Shown here one piece after another: positions 16,767-25,802 of a stretch of 64,000 nt of DNA. Origin of the DNA: Bosea sp. 124. GTDB taxonomy: Bacteria; Pseudomonadota; Alphaproteobacteria; Rhizobiales; Beijerinckiaceae. The number at the start of each line of letters is the position of its first letter. The first letter of the stretch is position 1. The notes under the pieces are model-generated. The model did no database searches and was not told where the DNA came from. It worked only from the letters and a program-made list of their open reading frames with translations. Where the stretch lies: positions 5,349,001 to 5,413,000 of the forward strand of contig NZ_PZZM01000001.1 in NCBI RefSeq assembly GCF_003046175.1. Reading direction: 5' to 3'. The position numbers and the translations under genes are program-made.

Positions 16767-18941
16767 TCAGACCGGCGCGGGGTCGCGCTCGCGCAGGCCG
16801 CGCAGCACCGTGCCTTCCGGCGCATCCAGCATCAGCGTCACCGGGACCTTGGCCAGATCGGCCAGGCGATAGGCCGCCTCGACGGCGTGGCCGTTGCCGA
16901 ACTGGCCGGCCATGACGAGCCCGCCCTGGGCGCAACCGGCCAGTGGGGCCAGCACCGACGCCTCGTCATTCGAGGCGGCGGCGACCAGAACCCAGTCATA
17001 GGTCTCGCAGAGCGCGTCCAGCGCGACCTCGACGAGATCGGAGGCGGCGAGCACGGCTGCCCGGCCGGCCCGGCCGGGGCCGATGCGGTGCAGCCGCGAG
17101 CCTTGCTCGCGCGTGATGATGTCGGAGAACAGCGCCTCGCCGGCGAGCAGTTCCGAGAAGCCGGGCTGGCTGCGGCCCTCATCGGCAGCGAGGTCGACGA
17201 TGATGCAGCGGCAACGTTGCGACAGCAGTTCGGCCAGGTCGTGCGGCGTGGTCGCGCCCTCGCCGGCGCCATCCAGCACGAGCACCATCGGCGCCATGCC
17301 GCGCGCGGGCTCCTCGATGCGCTCGGCCAGATCGGCCAGCGTTTGTTCGGGATGGGCGAGATCGAGCGTGATCTGGCCGAGGCGGCCGCCATGCGTCAAC
17401 AGGCCGGCCACGCGCTCGCGGCGCGGATCGACCTGGTTCTCCTCGGTCCTTGCGGCTCCGCCGCCGACCCAGCCCGGCGCCCGGCGGGGCTGGGGCATGG
17501 GCGCATCACGGCGACCGTTGAGCAGCTCGCGCGACACCACCGTCGCCAGCGAGGCGAGAAAGGTCGCCAGCGTCGCCACCAGCACCGTCGGCAGCTTCTT
17601 CGGGAAGGAGGGCTCGGTCGGCTCGACGGCGCGCGAGATCACGCGGGCGTCGGCAGGGGTCGCGTTCTGGGTATCGCGGGCTACGGCCTCGCGGTAACGC
17701 AGCATGTATTGCTCGAGCTGCTCGCGCAGCGTGCGCGCCTCGCGCTCCAGCGCCCGCAACTGCACCTCGCTGTCATTGCCGGAGGAGACGTTCTTCTTCT
17801 GGCCGTCGAGTGCGGCCGTGAAGCTCTCGACGCGCTGTCCGGCGATCCTGGCCTCGTTCTCCAGCGTCCGCACCGTGCGCTCGGCGGCGGCGCGAAGCTG
17901 CCCTTCGAGATCGGCGAGCTGGGCGTTGAGCTCCTTGATCCGGGGATGCTCCGAGAGAAGATTGCGCGATTCGAGCGCGATCTGGGCGCGCAGATTGACG
18001 CGCTGCTCGATCAGCCGGCGGACCAGTTCGTTGTTGGCGACGTCGGGGATCTCGAAGGTGCGGCCCTGCTTGATCGCGTCGCGGATCAGGCCTGCCTTGG
18101 CCTGCGCCTCGGCCTGCTGGCTGCGGGCCGCGGAGAGCTGCGTCGACAGGTCGCCAAGCTGCTGGGCGTTGATCGTGGTGTTGTTGGCGCCGACCAGCAG
18201 GCCGTTGCGCGAGCGGAAATCCTCGACCTTGGCCTCGGCCTCGGCGAGGCGCTTGCGCAGCGGCTCGATGGTGGTCGAGAGCCATGAGGAGGCGCTGCGG
18301 GCGGTGTCCTGCTTGGCGGCTTCCTGCAGCTCGAGATAGGCGTTGGCGATGATGTTGGCGCCCTTGGCGGCGAGTTCCGGGTCCTGCGAGGTGAACTCGA
18401 CTGCGACAATGCGCGAGCGCCCGACCGGATAGACCAGCAGCCGGTCGAAATACTTCTCCAGCACCCGGTCTTCGGGCGAGCGGTCAGCCGGATGACCGCC
18501 GAGGCCGACCAGGACACCGATCTTGCGCAGTGCGTTCAGGGCGCCGGCGCCGGAATCGAATTCGGCATTGCCGACGAGTCCCATGCGCTTGATCGCCTCG
18601 CGGGCGAGGTCGCGCGACATGATGATCTGAACCTGGCTCTGCACGGCCTCGGCGTCGAACTGGCCCGTACTGTCAGGCAAGGCCTGCCCCGGCAGCGCGA
18701 AGAATCCGCCGCGGTTCTCGAGCAGGATGCGGGCCTCGCCGGTATATCGCGGCGAGACGAGATTGACGGCTACGAAGGAGAGACCGAAGACCGCCAGCGT
18801 CGGCCCGATGATCCAGGCCTTGCGCCGCTTGATCGCGACCCAGAGCGCGGAGAGGTCGAGCATGTCGCCGCGGCCGTCACCGTCGCGCACGGGCTGCTCG
18901 CGGACCTGCTCCCTGACGTGGCTCTCGGTGTGAGCGGTCAT
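16767..18941 (-). CDS. GumC/Wzz-type chain-length protein with degenerate tyrosine-kinase domain
   Basis: A 724-residue protein. A first TM helix sits at residues ~38-62 and a Wzz domain follows with long coiled coil (about 180-420). A second TM helix at ~455-480 precedes a cytoplasmic CpsD/BY-kinase-like C-terminus. In bona fide BY-kinases the C-terminal domain has a Walker A P-loop with Lys; here the corresponding segment reads LDGAGEGATTPHDLAELL, with no Lys and only partial similarity, and there is no C-terminal Tyr cluster. It probably sets polymer length without autophosphorylation. It is divergent from the Wza-like gene. ATG 18941 is preferred over GTG 18956. Confidence 0.85.
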   Translation of the reverse strand: MTAHTESHVREQVREQPVRDGDGRGDMLDLSALWVAIKRRKAWIIGPTLAVFGLSFVAVNLVSPRYTGEARILLENRGGFFALPGQALPDSTGQFDAEAVQSQVQIIMSRDLAREAIKRMGLVGNAEFDSGAGALNALRKIGVLVGLGGHPADRSPEDRVLEKYFDRLLVYPVGRSRIVAVEFTSQDPELAAKGANIIANAYLELQEAAKQDTARSASSWLSTTIEPLRKRLAEAEAKVEDFRSRNGLLVGANNTTINAQQLGDLSTQLSAARSQQAEAQAKAGLIRDAIKQGRTFEIPDVANNELVRRLIEQRVNLRAQIALESRNLLSEHPRIKELNAQLADLEGQLRAAAERTVRTLENEARIAGQRVESFTAALDGQKKNVSSGNDSEVQLRALEREARTLREQLEQYMLRYREAVARDTQNATPADARVISRAVEPTEPSFPKKLPTVLVATLATFLASLATVVSRELLNGRRDAPMPQPRRAPGWVGGGAARTEENQVDPRRERVAGLLTHGGRLGQITLDLAHPEQTLADLAERIEEPARGMAPMVLVLDGAGEGATTPHDLAELLSQRCRCIIVDLAADEGRSQPGFSELLAGEALFSDIITREQGSRLHRIGPGRAGRAAVLAASDLVEVALDALCETYDWVLVAAASNDEASVLAPLAGCAQGGLVMAGQFGNGHAVEAAYRLADLAKVPVTLMLDAPEGTVLRGLRERDPAPV

Positions 18942-19133
18942 GACCCATCCATTCACGCAAAACTCTCGCGCCCTGGACAGGACGCAGCGTCAATGAAAGC
19001 GCAGTAAGGTTAGTGCAGGGTTAAGAACGCGGCGAAGCGCCGTGCCGATCCGGGCCGAACCCGTCCTCCTGAAGCCTTTGTTAACCATATCGCGCCCATG
19101 CTCCGGCAGGGTTCCGCATGGGTATCGCTTGTG

Positions 19134-19706
19134 ATGAGTCGACGTCTCGCCTCTCTCGCCTTGGCCGTCGCCATGAGTGCTGCCTTGACGGCGGGCGCAT
19201 GCGCGCCGCGCTATGCGCCGTCCGACTACGCGCTCGCGCAGCCGGCCGGGCCCTACCGCCTCGCGAGCGGCGACCGCCTGCGCGTCATCGTCTTCGGCCA
19301 GGACAATCTCTCGAACATCTATGCCGTGGATGGCTCGGGCAAAATCGCGATGCCGCTAATCGGTTCGGTCGAAGCGCAGGGACGCACGACACTGCAACTG
19401 GAGAAGGCGATCGAAGCCAAGCTGCGCGGCGGCTTCCTGCGCGAGCCAAAGGTCTCGGTCGAGGTCGACACCTACCGCCCCTTCTTCGTGCTCGGCGAAG
19501 TGACGAATTCCGGCCAGTTCCCTTACGTCCACGGCATGACCGTGCAGACGGCGGTGGCCATCGCCGGCGGCTTCACGCCGCGCGGCCAGCGCGCCTATGC
19601 CGAGGTGACGCGGCAGGTCGAGGACCAGCTCGTGACCGCGAGCGTGCCGATCACCTATGCGGTGCAGCCCGGGGACACGATCGTCATCAAGGAACGCTGG
19701 TTCTAG
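19134..19706 (+). CDS. Polysaccharide export lipoprotein (Wza/GumB-like)
   Basis: A 190-residue Poly_export/SLBB protein. MSRRLASLALAVAMSAALTAGAC is a signal sequence with a degenerate lipobox (AGAC) followed by PRYAPSDYALA. YRLASGDRLRVIVFGQDNLSN and AMPLIGSVEAQGRTTLQLE form the export domain, and FVLGEVTNSGQFPYVHGMTV plus VQPGDTIVIKERWF the SLBB part. It should form the outer-membrane exit pore for the exopolysaccharide made by this locus. The start could also be the ATG at 19098; neither has a strong ribosome site. Confidence 0.87.
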   Translation: MSRRLASLALAVAMSAALTAGACAPRYAPSDYALAQPAGPYRLASGDRLRVIVFGQDNLSNIYAVDGSGKIAMPLIGSVEAQGRTTLQLEKAIEAKLRGGFLREPKVSVEVDTYRPFFVLGEVTNSGQFPYVHGMTVQTAVAIAGGFTPRGQRAYAEVTRQVEDQLVTASVPITYAVQPGDTIVIKERWF

Positions 19707-19807
19707 CGCATTTTTCGATCCAGACGGATCGCTCGAATACTCCCGTCTTTTGTCTCAACGCGTTTTCTTTACGCGAGCCGGTACCGCCTTCGCCCGAAAA
19801 CGCTCCA
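19704..19807. repeat. ~100-bp intergenic repeat-like element
   Basis: The segment runs from TAGCGCATTTTTCGATCC to CGAAAACGCTCCA, with cgcgttttctttacgcg palindromic in its second half. From memory, very similar intergenic elements recur across Hyphomicrobiales genomes; only one copy is present in this window, so repeat status is not shown by the sequence itself. It lies between the export-protein gene and the glycosyltransferase. Confidence 0.4.
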
Positions 19808-19827
19808 AGCCCGTCCGGAGACCCCTG

Positions 19828-20991
19828 ATGACGGACGCCTCGCTGCCGCGGCTGCGGATCCTGCACGTTTTCCGGGCGCCGCTCGGCGGGCTGTTCCGGC
19901 ATGTGCTCGACCTCGCGCGCGGCCAGGCGGAGCGCGGCCACGATGTCGGCATCTTCTGCGATGCCACGACCGGCGGCAGCCGAGCCGACGATGTCTTCGC
20001 CGAACTCTCCGACAAGCTGACACTCGGCATCACGCGCGTGCCGATGTCGCGCTATCCCAGCCTTACCGACGCCAGGGCCCAGATGAGCACGATCGCGCTG
20101 CGCTCGCGGCTCGCGCCCGACGTCGTCCACTGCCACGGCTCGAAGGGCGGGCTCTATGGCCGGCTTCCGGCGATCGCCAACCCCTGGCGGCGTTACATCA
20201 CCGCCTACACCCCCCATGGCGGGAGCTTCAATTACAAGCCCGGCGGAACCGAGCACAAGATCTACATGACGGTGGAGCGGCTGCTCGAAGGCGCCACCGA
20301 CATGTTCCTGTTCGAGAGCCGCTTCATCGTCGGACGCTTCGAGGCCCATATCGGCCATCTGCCACGCACCGACCATCGCATCGTGCTGAACGGCATTTCG
20401 GACCCGGAATTCGAGCCGATCGACCACACCGACGCGACGTTCGACTTGGTCTATCTCGGCGAATTGCGCTCGGCGAAAGGCATCGACACGCTGATCGATG
20501 CGCTCAGCCTGCTCAAGAGCCGTGACGCGTTGACGCCGCGCATCCTGATCGTCGGGTCCGGCCCCGACGAGGCGGCACTGCGGGCGCTGACCGTATCGCG
20601 CGGCATCGCCGATCAATGCGTCTTCGAACCACCGGGCCCGATCCGGCGGGCGCTGTCGCGTGCTCATGTGATGGTGGTGCCGTCGCGGGCGGAATCGCTG
20701 CCCTATGTCATCCTGGAAGCCGCGGCCGCGGCTCAGCCGCTGGTCTCGACCAATGTCGGCGGCATCAACGAGATCTACGGGCCACGCCACAGGGACCGGC
20801 TGATCCCGACCAACGACCCGGCCGTGCTCGCCGACGCGATTCGCAGGATACTGGCGACGCCGGACGCCGAACGGCGCGCCGAAGCGGCCGATCTCGCCCA
20901 GCATGTGCGGCAGCACTTCCGGCTGGATTCGATGATCGACGGCGTGCTCACGGCCTATCGCGACGCCCTTGCCAGGCGGGCCCGAGGCTGA
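19828..20991 (+). CDS. Glycosyltransferase family 4 protein
   Basis: A 387-residue GT-B fold enzyme. The N-terminal domain starts LRILHVFRAPLGGLFRHVLD, with HCHGSKGGLYGRL after ~90 residues. The C-terminal domain has DLVYLGELRSAKGIDTLIDA, ILIVGSGPDEAALR and the donor-binding VPSRAESLPYVILEAAAAA segment followed by VSTNVGGINEIYG. It transfers a sugar from a nucleotide donor to the lipid-linked EPS repeat unit; donor and linkage are not predictable. GGAG lies 8 bases before the ATG at 19828. Confidence 0.9.
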   Translation: MTDASLPRLRILHVFRAPLGGLFRHVLDLARGQAERGHDVGIFCDATTGGSRADDVFAELSDKLTLGITRVPMSRYPSLTDARAQMSTIALRSRLAPDVVHCHGSKGGLYGRLPAIANPWRRYITAYTPHGGSFNYKPGGTEHKIYMTVERLLEGATDMFLFESRFIVGRFEAHIGHLPRTDHRIVLNGISDPEFEPIDHTDATFDLVYLGELRSAKGIDTLIDALSLLKSRDALTPRILIVGSGPDEAALRALTVSRGIADQCVFEPPGPIRRALSRAHVMVVPSRAESLPYVILEAAAAAQPLVSTNVGGINEIYGPRHRDRLIPTNDPAVLADAIRRILATPDAERRAEAADLAQHVRQHFRLDSMIDGVLTAYRDALARRARG

Positions 20992-21004
20992 GCGGCCGCT
21001 GAAC

Positions 21005-21343
21005 CTACAGCAGCTTGAGCGCGACGACGCCCGCGAGGACCGGCCCGATGCCGGCCCAGCCCGTCGGCCTGATGCGCTGGCCGAAGGCGAGCGCGCCGAC
21101 GATCGCGGTGACGACCAGCCCCGCTCCGCCCCAGACGGCATAGGCGACGGAGAGATCCATGCCGCGGATCGCCTGGGCGAGCGCGGCGAAGGCGCCCGTC
21201 ACCAGCACGATCCCGAGCAGGCCGCGGAGTCGGTGGCGCAGGCCGTCGGAAAGCTTGAGCAGGCAGGAACCCGCAACCTCGAGCACAACCGCCAGGGCGA
21301 GCCAGGCGATGGCGAAGCTCTGCGGTATCAGGGGGGCGATCAT
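21005..21343 (-). CDS. SMR-family efflux protein, subunit B
   Basis: A 112-residue protein with four membrane helices of the small multidrug resistance family. The functional Glu of helix 1 is in VVLEVAGSCLLK, and VAYAVWGGAGLV is the helix 3 signature. It overlaps the upstream SMR gene by 4 bases (ATGA), a pattern typical of heterodimeric SMR pairs such as MdtIJ. Substrates could be polyamines, quaternary ammonium or similar cations. Confidence 0.88.
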   Translation of the reverse strand: MIAPLIPQSFAIAWLALAVVLEVAGSCLLKLSDGLRHRLRGLLGIVLVTGAFAALAQAIRGMDLSVAYAVWGGAGLVVTAIVGALAFGQRIRPTGWAGIGPVLAGVVALKLL

Positions 21344-21696
21344 GCCGACCTCCCCTTCGGCTCGTCGGCGGGAGCCTCGCCGACACCGCGTTCAAGCAGC
21401 AGGATGCCGGCCAGGATCGCGGCGAGCGCGAGCAGGCGCCCGGCACTGAGATGCTCGCCGAAGAGCAGATGGCCGGCGGCGGCGATCCCGACGATGCCGA
21501 GCCCCTCCCAGACGGCATAGGCGACGGCGAGCGGAATGACGCGGAGCGCGATGCTGAGCAAGGCGAAGGACAGGCCGATCAGGCCAAGCGGCAGAAGCGC
21601 CACCAGCCAGGGCGCCGAGACGACCGACTTCAGCGCAGCCGCCGCGACGATCTCGACGGCGATGGCCGCGAGCAGGAAGAACCAATGGGTAGACAT
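21340..21696 (-). CDS. SMR-family efflux protein, subunit A
   Basis: A 118-residue four-helix SMR protein, MSTHWFFLLAAIAVEIVAAA, with Glu in helix 1 and VAYAVWEGLGIVG in helix 3; its C-terminus is a short polar tail (GEAPADEPKGRSA). It is the first gene of the pair and overlaps the next by ATGA. The ATG at 21696 is preferred to one three codons upstream. The pair interrupts the exopolysaccharide gene cluster on the opposite strand and probably has an unrelated role. Confidence 0.87.
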   Translation of the reverse strand: MSTHWFFLLAAIAVEIVAAAALKSVVSAPWLVALLPLGLIGLSFALLSIALRVIPLAVAYAVWEGLGIVGIAAAGHLLFGEHLSAGRLLALAAILAGILLLERGVGEAPADEPKGRSA

Positions 21697-21892
21697 GTTG
21701 CACACGGGCGAAGCCGGCGCTGGGCGTCACGGGTGAGACGCTGAGGCAGCCAGGCAAGAGTTGGAGTTTGAATCAGGTCCGGATCAAGAAAGGCTTTCGG
21801 CGGGCACCCCGCGAAAGCTGCACAGCGCCGGCCTGCCGATCCAGAAAGGATCGCAGGCATGATCGCGCAGAAATGTGCTTCTCAGACACTCA

Positions 21893-22204
21893 TCACGCTG
21901 ACATATAGCCTCGACATTGCTTTTCGTCAACCTGAAACGACTTCCGGATGATTTTCGACGCGAGAATTCGAGTAAATTCGTGCCCGCCAAGCTCCAGCCA
22001 ATACATTGATCGTCCGAGGAAAAACGCACCTTTCAACAGAACCTGACCGAGACCTTCGGCGCCCCCCATTTCGGGACGCGATCCGGCCTCGGGAATGACG
22101 GCCCGGGACGGGGCTGGCGGTTGCGCTGCCAGGAGAGTGCGTGCCGAAACAGCGACCGGTCCGGTTAAGCCTTCCGTGAGCATTTTCCGGTAGGTCAGCA
22201 GCAT
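21893..22204 (-). CDS. Hypothetical protein
   Basis: A 103-codon frame in the otherwise unexplained ~570-base gap between the SMR pair and the priming transferase. It has no recognised domain, no clear signal or membrane segment, and a mixed third-position composition unlike most genes here. The base composition around 21880-22030 is AT-richer than the flanks. It may be a small unknown protein, or part of a non-coding region carrying the promoter of the downstream rightward gene. Confidence 0.25.
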   Translation of the reverse strand: MLLTYRKMLTEGLTGPVAVSARTLLAAQPPAPSRAVIPEAGSRPEMGGAEGLGQVLLKGAFFLGRSMYWLELGGHEFTRILASKIIRKSFQVDEKQCRGYMSA

Positions 22205-22266
22205 GATCGGCAGGCCGACGAAGGCAACGCGCCCGCCATGCCGACAGCGACCAGGGATTTGACGTC

Positions 22267-23823
22267 ATGGGTGCCTTCGATGTCCGCGATCTGCTCAAGG
22301 CGGACGCCGCCGGCTCGGTAACATCCGGCAGGGTCAGGCCCGCGAACACGAGCGACGGCACGCGCGTCTTCCATCCGCTGGCCGAGCAGATCGCCGCCAT
22401 GCCGGTCAAGCCGACGCTGTCGCCCGTGATGATCGAGGGGCTGGTGCGCCTGCTCGACGTTCTGGCCGTGACCGGCGCCGGCGCGCTGGTCTACTGGCTC
22501 TATGCCGCCGGCAATGTCGACAACAGCCTGCCCTACCAGATCACGATCCCGGCCATGGCGATCGGTGCGCTCGCCATCTTCCAGGCGCTGCATCTTTATC
22601 ATGTCGGGGCGCTGCGGAATTTCATCGCCATGGCGGTCAGGCTCGCCAGCGGCTGGAGCCTGCTCTTCCTGATCACGCTCGCCGCCTTCTTCTTCCTCAA
22701 GGCCGGCGACCAGGTCTCCCGCGTCTGGCTGCTCGGCTTCTATGGCGCGGGCGCCGCCGCCCTGCTCGGCGAGCGCCTGCTGGTCACGCTCGGCGTGCGG
22801 CATCTGACGCGCAGCGGACGGCTGGAACGACGCACCGCGATCGTCGGTGGCGGCGAGGCCGGCGAGGCCCTGATCCGCGCGCTGGAAGCGCAGCGCGACA
22901 CCGGCCTGCGCATCTGCGGCATCTTCGACGATCGCAATGACGACCGCTCGCCCGACCTCGTCGCCGGCTACCCGAAGCTCGGCACGATCGACGATCTGGT
23001 CGAGTTCGCCCGGCGCACCAAGCTCGACCTCGTGATCTTCACCCTGCCGATCTCGGCCGAGACGCGGCTGCTTGGGATGCTGCGCAAACTCTGGGTGCTG
23101 CCGATCGACATCCGCCTCTCGGCGCATATGTCGAAGCTGCGCTTCCGGCCGCGCTCCTATTCCTATTTCGGCGCGGTGCCGGTGCTCGACGTCTTCGACC
23201 GGCCAATCGCCGATTGGGACATCGTGGTCAAATGGCTGTTCGACAAGATCGCCGGCACGCTGGCGCTGATCGCGCTCTCGCCGGTGATGCTGGCGACGGC
23301 GATCGCGATCAAGCTCGATTCGAAAGGCCCCATCCTGTTCCGGCAGAAGCGCTACGGCTTCAACAACGAGCTGATCGAGGTGCTGAAGTTCCGCTCGCTC
23401 TACCATGAGATGACCGACCACAAGGCAGCGCGGCAGGTCACGAAGGATGATCCGCGCGTCACCCGCGTCGGCCGCTTCATCCGCAAAACTTCGATCGACG
23501 AGCTGCCGCAACTGCTCAACGTCGTGCTGCGGGGCAATCTCTCGCTGGTCGGCCCGCGCCCGCATGCGATCCACGCCACCGCCTCGAACCGCGCCTATGA
23601 GCAGGTCGTCGACGGCTATTTCGCGCGCCACAAGGTCAAGCCCGGCATCACCGGCTGGGCGCAGGTCAATGGCTGGCGCGGCGAGACCGACACCGAGGAC
23701 AAGATCCAGCGCCGCGTCGAGCACGACCTCTACTACATCGAGAACTGGTCGGTGCTGCTCGACCTCTACATTCTCGTGAAGACGCCGCTGTCGCTGCTGA
23801 CCAAGACCGAGAACGCCTATTGA
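22267..23823 (+). CDS. Undecaprenyl-phosphate sugar phosphotransferase (WcaJ/ExoY-type)
   Basis: A 518-residue polyisoprenyl-phosphate hexose-1-phosphate transferase. About five membrane helices (residues ~55-200) precede a CoA-binding-like Rossmann region starting [18 protein letters not shown]. The C-terminal catalytic domain has [67 protein letters not shown] and [11 protein letters not shown], all diagnostic. It starts EPS repeat-unit assembly by transferring glucose- or galactose-1-phosphate to undecaprenyl phosphate. Its stop overlaps the start of the polymerase gene. Confidence 0.92.
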   Translation: MGAFDVRDLLKADAAGSVTSGRVRPANTSDGTRVFHPLAEQIAAMPVKPTLSPVMIEGLVRLLDVLAVTGAGALVYWLYAAGNVDNSLPYQITIPAMAIGALAIFQALHLYHVGALRNFIAMAVRLASGWSLLFLITLAAFFFLKAGDQVSRVWLLGFYGAGAAALLGERLLVTLGVRHLTRSGRLERRTAIVGGGEAGEALIRALEAQRDTGLRICGIFDDRNDDRSPDLVAGYPKLGTIDDLVEFARRTKLDLVIFTLPISAETRLLGMLRKLWVLPIDIRLSAHMSKLRFRPRSYSYFGAVPVLDVFDRPIADWDIVVKWLFDKIAGTLALIALSPVMLATAIAIKLDSKGPILFRQKRYGFNNELIEVLKFRSLYHEMTDHKAARQVTKDDPRVTRVGRFIRKTSIDELPQLLNVVLRGNLSLVGPRPHAIHATASNRAYEQVVDGYFARHKVKPGITGWAQVNGWRGETDTEDKIQRRVEHDLYYIENWSVLLDLYILVKTPLSLLTKTENAY

Positions 23824-25082
23824 GCGCGTTCGCCGACAGCGCCGGGCAGGAGCCGCGCCGCCGCGGCAGCCTGCGCATCTCCCATGCCTCGCTCAAGCGC
23901 GGTGTGCTCTGGCTGCTGACGGCGTCGAGCGGGCTCGCGCTGATCGAACCCTCGCCCTATGAGCTGGTCTTCCTGCTCGCCGTCCTCGTCTTCGCCCTGA
24001 CCGGCATCCGCTTCTCGCAGAAGCTGCTGCCGATGGCGCTGCTGCTGCTGCTCTATAACATCGGCGGCACCTTCTCGCTGATCCCCTGGATGGACGACGC
24101 GGCTGCGGTGCGCTTCACCGCGGTCTCGGTCTATCTGATGGTGACCGCGATCTTCCTCGCCGCGATCATGGCCGACGATGCGCTCGGCCGGCTCGAAACG
24201 CTGCGCAGGGGCTATCTCTTCGCGGCCTGGGGCGCGGGGTTCGCCGGCGTTCTCGGCTATTTCGATATCGCCGGGCTCAGCTCGATCTTCTCGCTCTACG
24301 GGCGCGCGTCAGGCACCTTCAAGGACCCAAACGTGCTCGGGCCCTTCCTCGTCCTGCCGATCGTCTACACGCTGCAGCATATCCTGACCGGCCGGCTCGG
24401 CCTGACCCGCGGCCTTCTGGTGATGAGCGTGCCGCTGGCGGCCCTGTTCCTGACCTTCTCGCGCGGCGCCTGGGGCAATCTCGTCGCCGCGGCGCTGATG
24501 ATGATCGCGCTGACCTTCCTGACAGCGCCGAACGCCGCGGGGCGGGCCCGCATCGTCGCGCTGACGCTGACGGCGCTGGGCCTCGTCACCGTCGCGCTGC
24601 TGGTCGCGCTCTCCTTCGAGAGCATCCGCAGCGTCTTCGAGGTACGCGCCAGCCTCGACCAGAGCTACGACCAGGGCGTCACCGGCCGCTTCGGCAACCA
24701 GCTCCGCTCGATCCCGCTGCTGCTGGACGAGCCCAACGGCTTCGGCCCGCTGCGCTTCCGCTGGCTGTTCCCGGAGGACCCGCACAACGTCTACATCAAC
24801 GCCTTCGCCTCCTATGGCTGGCTCGGCGGCATCTCATGGCTCGCCCTGATGGCGGCGACCTGTCTCGTCGGCTGGCGGCTGGTGTTCCAGCGCTCGCCCC
24901 GGCAGAGCCATGCGATCGTACTGTGGTCGGTGCTGTTCGTCACGATCCTGCAGGGCCTGCAGATCGACACCGACCACTGGCGCCACATGTACCTGATGCT
25001 CGGCCTGATCTGGGGGCTGGCGGCGCTGCCTGTGACGCCGGCGACGATGCCAGCCATGCCCTCTCCAACCCGCGCCGCTTGA
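23820..25082 (+). CDS. O-antigen ligase/polymerase (Wzy-like) membrane protein
   Basis: A 420-residue protein with roughly ten to twelve hydrophobic segments and a large periplasmic loop. GRASGTFKDPNVLGPFLVLP and FSRGAWGNLVAAALMM, followed by PHNVYINAFASYGWLGGI, match the Wzy_C/O-antigen ligase family. With the priming transferase, GT4, GumC and Wza-like proteins it completes a Wzx/Wzy-type export set (no Wzx flippase is seen here). It appears to start at TTG overlapping the previous stop codon (TTGA), implying translational coupling. Confidence 0.85.
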   Translation: MSAFADSAGQEPRRRGSLRISHASLKRGVLWLLTASSGLALIEPSPYELVFLLAVLVFALTGIRFSQKLLPMALLLLLYNIGGTFSLIPWMDDAAAVRFTAVSVYLMVTAIFLAAIMADDALGRLETLRRGYLFAAWGAGFAGVLGYFDIAGLSSIFSLYGRASGTFKDPNVLGPFLVLPIVYTLQHILTGRLGLTRGLLVMSVPLAALFLTFSRGAWGNLVAAALMMIALTFLTAPNAAGRARIVALTLTALGLVTVALLVALSFESIRSVFEVRASLDQSYDQGVTGRFGNQLRSIPLLLDEPNGFGPLRFRWLFPEDPHNVYINAFASYGWLGGISWLALMAATCLVGWRLVFQRSPRQSHAIVLWSVLFVTILQGLQIDTDHWRHMYLMLGLIWGLAALPVTPATMPAMPSPTRAA

Positions 25083-25135
25083 GGCAGGGTCGGATTTTAT
25101 GCTACCTATTGCCTCCTGGACAGGAGCGCAACGCG

Positions 25136-25426
25136 ATGCAGACCGCCGAGAAGATCAGCATCACCATGACGCCGGAGATGATGGTGGAGGTGCGCGCCAG
25201 CGTCGCGGCGGGGGAATATGCCTCGACCAGCGAGGTGCTGCGCGATGCCGTTCGCGTCTGGCAGCGCCTGCGCGCCGAGCAGGCCGAGCGGCTGGCGTCG
25301 ATTCGCGCCCGTGCGGAACGCGCTGTCGGAGACCTGCGTCCGAGCCTGACCGGACAGGAGATCAAGGACCGCCTCTCCTCCCTTCACGCCGAAACCGTGA
25401 AGGCGCATCGGAATGAAGCGGTATAG
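25136..25426 (+). CDS. parD: ParD-family antitoxin
   Basis: A 96-residue type II antitoxin. Residues ~5-50 form a ribbon-helix-helix domain (EKISITMTPEMMVEVRASVA then GEYASTSEVLRDAVRVWQRL), which binds its own promoter; the charged C-terminus should wrap the toxin. AGGAG lies upstream of the ATG. It overlaps the ParE gene by 14 bases. Confidence 0.88.
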   Translation: MQTAEKISITMTPEMMVEVRASVAAGEYASTSEVLRDAVRVWQRLRAEQAERLASIRARAERAVGDLRPSLTGQEIKDRLSSLHAETVKAHRNEAV

Positions 25427-25739
25427 CGTCGCCTACCGCGAAGAGGCTGCGAGCGATCTGGCCGCTATCTATCGCTGGGTCTATGAGGCGAGCCTCGACC
25501 CGATCACTGCCGAGCGATTCCTGCAGCGCATCCTGACGCTGTGCGAGAAAATCGGCGGCATGCCCCATGGCGGCAGGCCTCGCGACGATCTGCTCGCCGG
25601 CCTGCGGACATTTCCGTTCGAGAAGCGCGTCGTCATCGCCTATCGCATCGAGGGCGAGACTGTCGAGATCACCAATGTCTTCCATGGCGGCCGCGATTAT
25701 GACGCGCTCTACCGCGCGGAGGACGATTCCGAACGCTGA
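25413..25739 (+). CDS. parE: RelE/ParE-family toxin
   Basis: A 108-residue ParE-fold protein: YSVAYREEAASDLAAIYRWV, CEKIGGMPHGGRPRDDLL, TFPFEKRVVIAYRIEGETVEI and FHGGRDYDALY cover the full domain without interruption, so the module is apparently intact. ParE toxins poison DNA gyrase; RelE relatives cleave mRNA, and sequence alone does not decide. It overlaps the antitoxin gene. Confidence 0.87.
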   Translation: MKRYSVAYREEAASDLAAIYRWVYEASLDPITAERFLQRILTLCEKIGGMPHGGRPRDDLLAGLRTFPFEKRVVIAYRIEGETVEITNVFHGGRDYDALYRAEDDSER

Positions 25740-25802
25740 GCATGCCGCCGCATCCCTCTTCGGCGAGCGCGATCGGAACCGGGCCCAACGCCCGACGGGT
25801 GC

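Noticed and set aside
25136..25739. ParDE as a broken module like the one at 56945-57497
   Set aside because: Both frames are complete and all ParE segments are in one frame, so it is treated as intact.
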